From: DATARH01 sp035935235
GTDB lineage: Bacteria > Pseudomonadota > Alphaproteobacteria > ATCC43930 > CGMCC-115725
Direction of reading: 5' to 3'
Length of the DNA stretch: 19,185 nt
Assembly (NCBI GenBank): GCA_035935235.1
Contig: DASYXG010000313.1
Coordinates: forward strand, 1-19,185
Shown: in pieces, positions 15,787 to 19,185 of the stretch
Layout of the letters: each line of letters opens with the position of its first letter
Position numbering within the stretch: the stretch's first letter is position 1
Program-made: the position numbers and the translations under genes
The notes under the pieces: model-generated
The model's input: only the letters and a program-made list of their open reading frames with translations
Databases searched by the model: none
What the model was told of the DNA's origin: nothing

Positions 15787-16755
15787 TTAGTGATCGAAGC
15801 CGAACAGCTCTTGCGCGTTGTGGTGCAGGATTTTGTCGGTGACTTCCTTTGGCAGGCCGAGCCGCTCGATATAGGCAAAGGTCTCCCGGTAGACCTCCCA
15901 ATCCTGCAACACCGGATAGTCGCTGCCGGTCACGATGTGATCGGGGCCGAACGCTTCGAGGGCGCATAGGAACGCCGGCTTCGAGGCGTAGCACACTGTG
16001 TCGTAATAGAACCTTCGGGCGGTGACGCTCGGCGCCTCGGCGAGGTTAGGATGGCCTCGCGGGCCCTGGCCCTGTTTGTCGAGGCGGTTCATCAGCATCG
16101 GGATCGGCCCCCCGAGATGCGGAACGATGAATTTGATCCGCGGGTAACGGTAGGGGATCTGCTTGGCGATCATATGCAGTACGAAGGTCGCATCCTCGAG
16201 CGAGGTGCCGACCGACCCGCCGTAGTTGTAGTCGATGATGAAGGGTGAGCAGATGGCGCTGCCGGCCGGGTGCACGAACAGGACGGCGCCGCGGCGGTTC
16301 ATCTCGGCGTAAAGCGGCTCGAACTCGGTCTCGGCGATCGAGCGGCCGAGGCACACGATGTTCATGTTGACGCCGACGCAGCCCAGCTCGTCAAAGCCCC
16401 GCTCCATCTCCTTCAGCGACGCGTCGATATGCGGCAACGGCAGCATGACGTAGGAGCTGATCCGGTCGGGGAAGCGACGTGCAAACTCGGCATAGGCGTC
16501 GTTCAGCATCTTGACCGCGGTGACGCACTCCGCCGCATCCGGCAGATAGGGCGGGTGGTTCGGTGACAGCACCTGCCGCCCGACGCCGGCGTCTTCCATC
16601 AGCCGGAAACGGGCCTCGATGTCCTCCTGCGTATCCGAGAACGGGTGCCGCGCCAGCCCGCGCTTTACCGCCAGATGTGTCGGCGAGGCAAAGCGGTCGC
16701 CCATAAACTCGCTGAAATTCTTCGGCGTGTAATGCGCATGCACATCGCAGATCAT
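15787..16755 (-). CDS. Metal-dependent amidohydrolase, ACMSD-like
   Basis: 322 residues of the amidohydrolase_2 (ACMSD / gamma-resorcylate decarboxylase) family. The full metal and catalytic set is visible: H6 and H8 in DVHAHY, H162 in LFVHPAG, H213 in VPHLGG and D279 in TGSDYP. Members are TIM barrels with zinc or manganese that decarboxylate aromatic or muconate-type acids, or hydrolyse ring lactones. Which reaction applies cannot be told here. ATG 16755 follows AAGAGGGG by about 6 bases. It is the last gene of a three-gene minus operon after the aldolase and the double EthD-like protein, which supports a role in a catabolic route. Confidence 0.92.
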   Translation of the reverse strand: MICDVHAHYTPKNFSEFMGDRFASPTHLAVKRGLARHPFSDTQEDIEARFRLMEDAGVGRQVLSPNHPPYLPDAAECVTAVKMLNDAYAEFARRFPDRISSYVMLPLPHIDASLKEMERGFDELGCVGVNMNIVCLGRSIAETEFEPLYAEMNRRGAVLFVHPAGSAICSPFIIDYNYGGSVGTSLEDATFVLHMIAKQIPYRYPRIKFIVPHLGGPIPMLMNRLDKQGQGPRGHPNLAEAPSVTARRFYYDTVCYASKPAFLCALEAFGPDHIVTGSDYPVLQDWEVYRETFAYIERLGLPKEVTDKILHHNAQELFGFDH

Positions 16756-16787
16756 GACAAACCCCTCTTAATCAGCGGGCCGGGACT

Positions 16788-17438
16788 TTAGGGATTCACC
16801 CGCACGTACACCCCGGCAGAACCCGGCGCATGCGTCATGGCCTCCCGCATGCGCGGCGAATTGGGCGAGGAATGTTGCTGTTGCTCCTTCCACTCCGGGC
16901 TTTCGGGCACGGCCGTGCTGGCAAATTCGTAGACCGTGCTGTAGCCGACGGTCCCCTCCAGCACCCGATAGCGGCGAGCGTAGATCACTCCCGGCACCTT
17001 GCGGTAGCCCGGCACATATTCTCCGCTGTACCAGGCGTTCCACTCCGCATCGACCTCGGCGGGGACGGACATTCGGCCAATTTGCAATACCGGAGCCATG
17101 CCACGCTCGGGCATGTCAATGGCGTCCGGGTAAATCTGTTCCCCGACGATGCGCGTCAAATTCTTCCCGATCACCGACGGCGAGACCTTCTGTCCCCACG
17201 GCGTCCGCGGCCGGCTGGTAAATGCCGGCGTCTTCATCACCGCCACGCTTTCCAGTTCATAGCATGCCAGATACTTCGGGCCGCCTTTGACCGCCTCGTA
17301 GCGGGCCGCCGAGAGAACGCCGGGCACCGAAAGCAATTCCGGCAGGTGTTCCTTGTTGTACCACTCGTTGAATTCCGGCGCGTGCTGGGCGTCGATATCG
17401 ACGTACACCATGAAAATCCCGCGGCCCTTTTGTTCCAT
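16788..17438 (-). CDS. Double EthD-like (dimeric alpha+beta barrel) protein
   Basis: 216 residues with an internal duplication. FNEWYNKEHLPELLSVPG (23-40) and WNAWYSGEYVPGYRKVPG (133-150) are matching segments 110 residues apart, each followed by a strand ending in RY. This is the ferredoxin-like fold of EthD/Dabb-type proteins, which usually act as dimers; here two units are fused into a pseudo-dimer. Some relatives are small enzymes or ligand-binding accessories in catabolic clusters. The ATG at 17438 has GAGGAG 7 bases upstream. It sits 24 bp after the aldolase gene and 32 bp before the amidohydrolase gene. The first unit is also similar to the protein encoded at 18538-18885. Molecular role unknown. 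Confidence 0.8.
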   Translation of the reverse strand: MEQKGRGIFMVYVDIDAQHAPEFNEWYNKEHLPELLSVPGVLSAARYEAVKGGPKYLACYELESVAVMKTPAFTSRPRTPWGQKVSPSVIGKNLTRIVGEQIYPDAIDMPERGMAPVLQIGRMSVPAEVDAEWNAWYSGEYVPGYRKVPGVIYARRYRVLEGTVGYSTVYEFASTAVPESPEWKEQQQHSSPNSPRMREAMTHAPGSAGVYVRVNP

Positions 17439-17462
17439 CTGCCGTCTCCTCTGTGACCGTTG

Positions 17463-18212
17463 TTAGCGCTCGATCCCGGCCAGGCCGTTCTGGATCCCGA
17501 CCGTCGCCCAGGGGCCCCACGGCATGGTGAAGAGCTTGAACCCCTTCTGGACGTAGAAGTTCGGGTCCATCCCGGGCGGGATGAAATACATCGCGGCAAC
17601 GATGCCGTGCTTCGCGGCGGTCGCCGCGATTTTATCGAGCGCTCGCTGATAGATGTCGCACTGGTAGTCGAGTGGCACCCCCAGCTCGATCGAAAGATCG
17701 GACGGGCCGACCAGCAGAACGTCGACGCCCGGGACCGAGGCGATGGCATCGACGTTCTCCAGCGACTCGTTGGTCTCTATCATCGGCAGGATGACGAGCT
17801 CGTTGTTCACGGCATCCATGTAATCGCGGTAATTCTTGAACTCGCCCCACTCGCCGCGCACCCCGGCGTTGCTGCGGTTGCCGGCCGGATAATAGCGGCA
17901 GGCGCGCACGGCGGCCTCCGCCTCAGCCCTGGTGTTGACCATCGGCACGATGATGCCGCGTGCCCCGGCATCAAGCGCGAAGCAGATCTGATAGGCCTGG
18001 TTCGCGGCGACGCGCACCAGCGGCGCCGCCTGCTTGCCGCGGATGGCCTGGATCGACGGCCGCAGTTGCTTGATCTCCCAGGCGGAGTGCTGGGTATCGA
18101 ACAGCAGGAAGTCGTACCCGGCGTCGGCCGGAATCGATACGTCAATGTCCGGTGTCACGGTGGTCCCGACGACGGTTCTACCTGACTCGATGGCGTCTTT
18201 GATGGCGTTCAT
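17463..18212 (-). CDS. HpcH/HpaI-family aldolase
   Basis: 249 residues, normal for HpaI-like class II pyruvate aldolases, which split 4-hydroxy-2-oxoacids into pyruvate and an aldehyde using a divalent metal. Expected residues are seen: base H42 in DTQHSAWE, R67, metal ligands E146 in MIETNESLENV and D172 in GPSDLSIELG. The family DxEH motif reads DTQH here, as in some members. GARGIIVPMV and KLFTMPWGPWA fit the barrel ends. The ATG at 18212 has GGGAGG about 12 bases upstream, a little far. It is the first gene of an operon with the double EthD-like and amidohydrolase genes and likely performs the final carbon-carbon cleavage of the route. Citrate-lyase beta-like or 2-oxo-3-deoxyaldarate activity are alternatives. 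Confidence 0.9.
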   Translation of the reverse strand: MNAIKDAIESGRTVVGTTVTPDIDVSIPADAGYDFLLFDTQHSAWEIKQLRPSIQAIRGKQAAPLVRVAANQAYQICFALDAGARGIIVPMVNTRAEAEAAVRACRYYPAGNRSNAGVRGEWGEFKNYRDYMDAVNNELVILPMIETNESLENVDAIASVPGVDVLLVGPSDLSIELGVPLDYQCDIYQRALDKIAATAAKHGIVAAMYFIPPGMDPNFYVQKGFKLFTMPWGPWATVGIQNGLAGIER

Positions 18213-18537
18213 CTGGCGTCGATGCCTCCCACAATGGCTCTAGACCGGTTCAACCGACCGACGGTGACGGGCGCGTTGGCGCGGCATTATCACACATTGG
18301 TGGGAAGTCGCCGCGCCGCATGGCGGTCATTTTGAAATTATCGGGCGCAGGATTTGAGACTTATGGCATTCCGCCTGATTGCCGGACAGGAAAGCGGATC
18401 AGGGCGTCATGCCGGCAGAGCCGGCGCCGGCCGCGCCACATAGTGTTCAAAGAGCACCGCCAGCGGCGCGTTGGTGTCCGACCGCGTGAGCGGATCACTG
18501 GCACATCGGCTTTCCATATCCCGCGAGCCCCGCGCGC
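18213..18537. other. Non-coding gap upstream of the aldolase operon
   Basis: No gene can be supported here. It contains the candidate promoter of the aldolase operon and, further upstream, an inverted repeat GCCGGC-AGA-GCCGGC near 18412-18426 in a GC-rich stretch. The short open frames present have no protein-like sequence. Confidence 0.6.
18273..18336 (-). promoter_or_regulatory. Candidate promoter of the aldolase operon
   Basis: On the coding strand TGTGATAAT (GATAAT = 18286-18291 reversed) is an extended -10 box; the leader to the aldolase start would be about 67 bases. The block 18280-18336 aligns with 12981-13040 before the molybdo-hydroxylase: shared are ATTATCAC-CATT, GTCG, GCGCAT/GCCGCAT and CATTTT in the same order and similar spacing. 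No clear -35 box. Confidence 0.5.
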
Positions 18538-18885
18538 TCACTGGACCTTGAATAGCAGATGCTGCCGGTTCGACGTGTGCGGGCGCACTTCACTCGGCCA
18601 TCGTCCACGCTCGACGGCTTCGGCCCACTGTGGGCTCTGCAAAACCTGCGGATCGTCGATCTCGTAAATCGCTGTGTAAATCGGGCTAGGCGCGGGTAAC
18701 TCACGCACAGCGCCAGCGATGGCGAAGTGCGCTGGCTCGCCCTTCATGCGGGTGATGCTTCGAACCCCGGGCACTTGCAGCAGATTTGGCACGTGTTCGG
18801 TGTCGTAGACTTCGTTGAACAAAGGCTCAGCCTCAGGCGTCACGTCCATCGATGCGAGAAACACGTAACGAGTTGAAATGGTCAC
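18538..18885 (-). CDS. Single-domain EthD-like protein
   Basis: 115 residues with the same ferredoxin-like unit as the double protein at 16788-17438: FNEVYDTEHVPNLLQVPG begins at residue 23, exactly as FNEWYNKEHLPELLSVPG does there, and both continue with a strand ending in arginine and a YxxxYEL/YEI segment. Probably a dimer in the cytoplasm. I start at the GTG at 18885 because GGAGG lies 9 bases upstream and residues before it (frame open to 19023) are low-complexity; ATG 18903 is an alternative. Function unknown, but its position just before the aldolase operon and its relation to an operon member suggest a shared pathway. The 325-bp gap to the aldolase gene means it is probably transcribed separately. 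Confidence 0.72.
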   Translation of the reverse strand: MTISTRYVFLASMDVTPEAEPLFNEVYDTEHVPNLLQVPGVRSITRMKGEPAHFAIAGAVRELPAPSPIYTAIYEIDDPQVLQSPQWAEAVERGRWPSEVRPHTSNRQHLLFKVQ

Positions 18886-18973
18886 AGCGGATATCCTCCA
18901 CATTGGCTGATGAGGGGCGTGGAGCGTCATAGTGCTTCCCGGCGTCCTCCGGCGTCCAAACCGTCTGGCCTCC

Positions 18974-19106
18974 CGCGAAGGCGGTTCAGGGGCATGACCA
19001 GCCCTAGTTGCCGATTGCTGCAAGCGACCGTTGTCGGCTCATGAGCGGGCTATCCCCCCACCGCCTAACCAATGACGCCGATGCGCCGCAAGCGGCCGTT
19101 TGTGAA
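18974..19106 (+). repeat. Dispersed intergenic repeat, copy 3
   Basis: Opens with CGCGAAGGCGG, has GGGGCATGACCAGCC at 18989, GACCGTTGT and ATGAGCGGGC in the middle, and closes with AATGACGCCGATGCGCCGC then AAGCGGCCGTTT ending at 19101. Head-to-tail distance is 112 bases, against 111 in copies 1 and 2. It lies upstream of the single-domain EthD-like gene; I see no gene from 18886 to the window end. Confidence 0.7.
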
Positions 19107-19185
19107 GGGTCGGCATGCACCCGATGAGATACGTCGCATCGTTCTCAGAATTTTCGCCGGACATCCCCAGCATCTATAGATCAAA

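Noticed and set aside
18380..18510. A fourth copy of the intergenic repeat
   Set aside because: A segment with AAAGCGGATCAGGG and CATGCCGGC is faintly similar to the repeat head, but the spacing and the tail motif are missing.
1..19185. CRISPR array, tRNA, rRNA or insertion sequence
   Set aside because: No regularly spaced repeats, cloverleaf sequences, rRNA motifs or transposase-like proteins were seen on either strand.

Overview
The window is GC-rich and carries alphaproteobacterial-type genes, including a MASE1/CHASE hybrid kinase, hisI next to ribF, GlxA-type regulation and dispersed intergenic repeats. A soil or plant-associated member of Rhizobiales or a related order is most likely. 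This is an inference from gene content and base composition only; no rRNA or other taxonomic marker is present.

Left part (about 195-7618). A membrane-bound hybrid sensor kinase (MASE1-CHASE-HisKA-HATPase-REC) is followed by a stand-alone receiver protein; both are on the minus strand. Upstream of them, also on the minus strand, is a compact three-gene ABC importer of the NitT/TauT class: binding protein, ATPase, permease, with a 4-bp ATGA overlap between the last two. Divergent from the importer are a tandem-domain universal stress protein and a small secreted helical protein, which look like a two-gene operon.

Housekeeping centre (7615-9645). hisI (minus) converges on the secreted-protein gene so tightly that one CTAG holds both stop codons. 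It is divergent from ribF (plus), which is followed by a short membrane protein of unknown function.

Right part (9663-18885). This looks like an accessory catabolic region. Minus-strand genes encode an orphan molybdopterin-binding hydroxylase subunit with a fluoroacetate-dehalogenase-like alpha/beta hydrolase downstream; a GlxA-type AraC regulator facing a TauE/SafE-type permease; and an operon of HpaI-like aldolase, double EthD-like (ferredoxin-fold) protein and ACMSD-like metal amidohydrolase, preceded by a lone single-domain EthD-like gene. The enzyme set suggests breakdown of a cyclic, carboxylated or halogenated small molecule, but the substrate cannot be read from the sequence.

Non-coding structure is the most distinctive part. 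(1) Three same-orientation copies of a roughly 130-bp intergenic repeat share head and tail motifs at a nearly constant spacing. (2) Two similar promoter regions lie upstream of the molybdo-hydroxylase and aldolase operons, both containing TGATAAT on the coding strand. (3) The regulator/permease gap has a 10-bp direct repeat at 21-bp period next to a perfect 8+3+8 palindrome. A core of the direct repeat recurs in the molybdo-hydroxylase promoter. Together these suggest a small, co-regulated and apparently undescribed catabolic unit.
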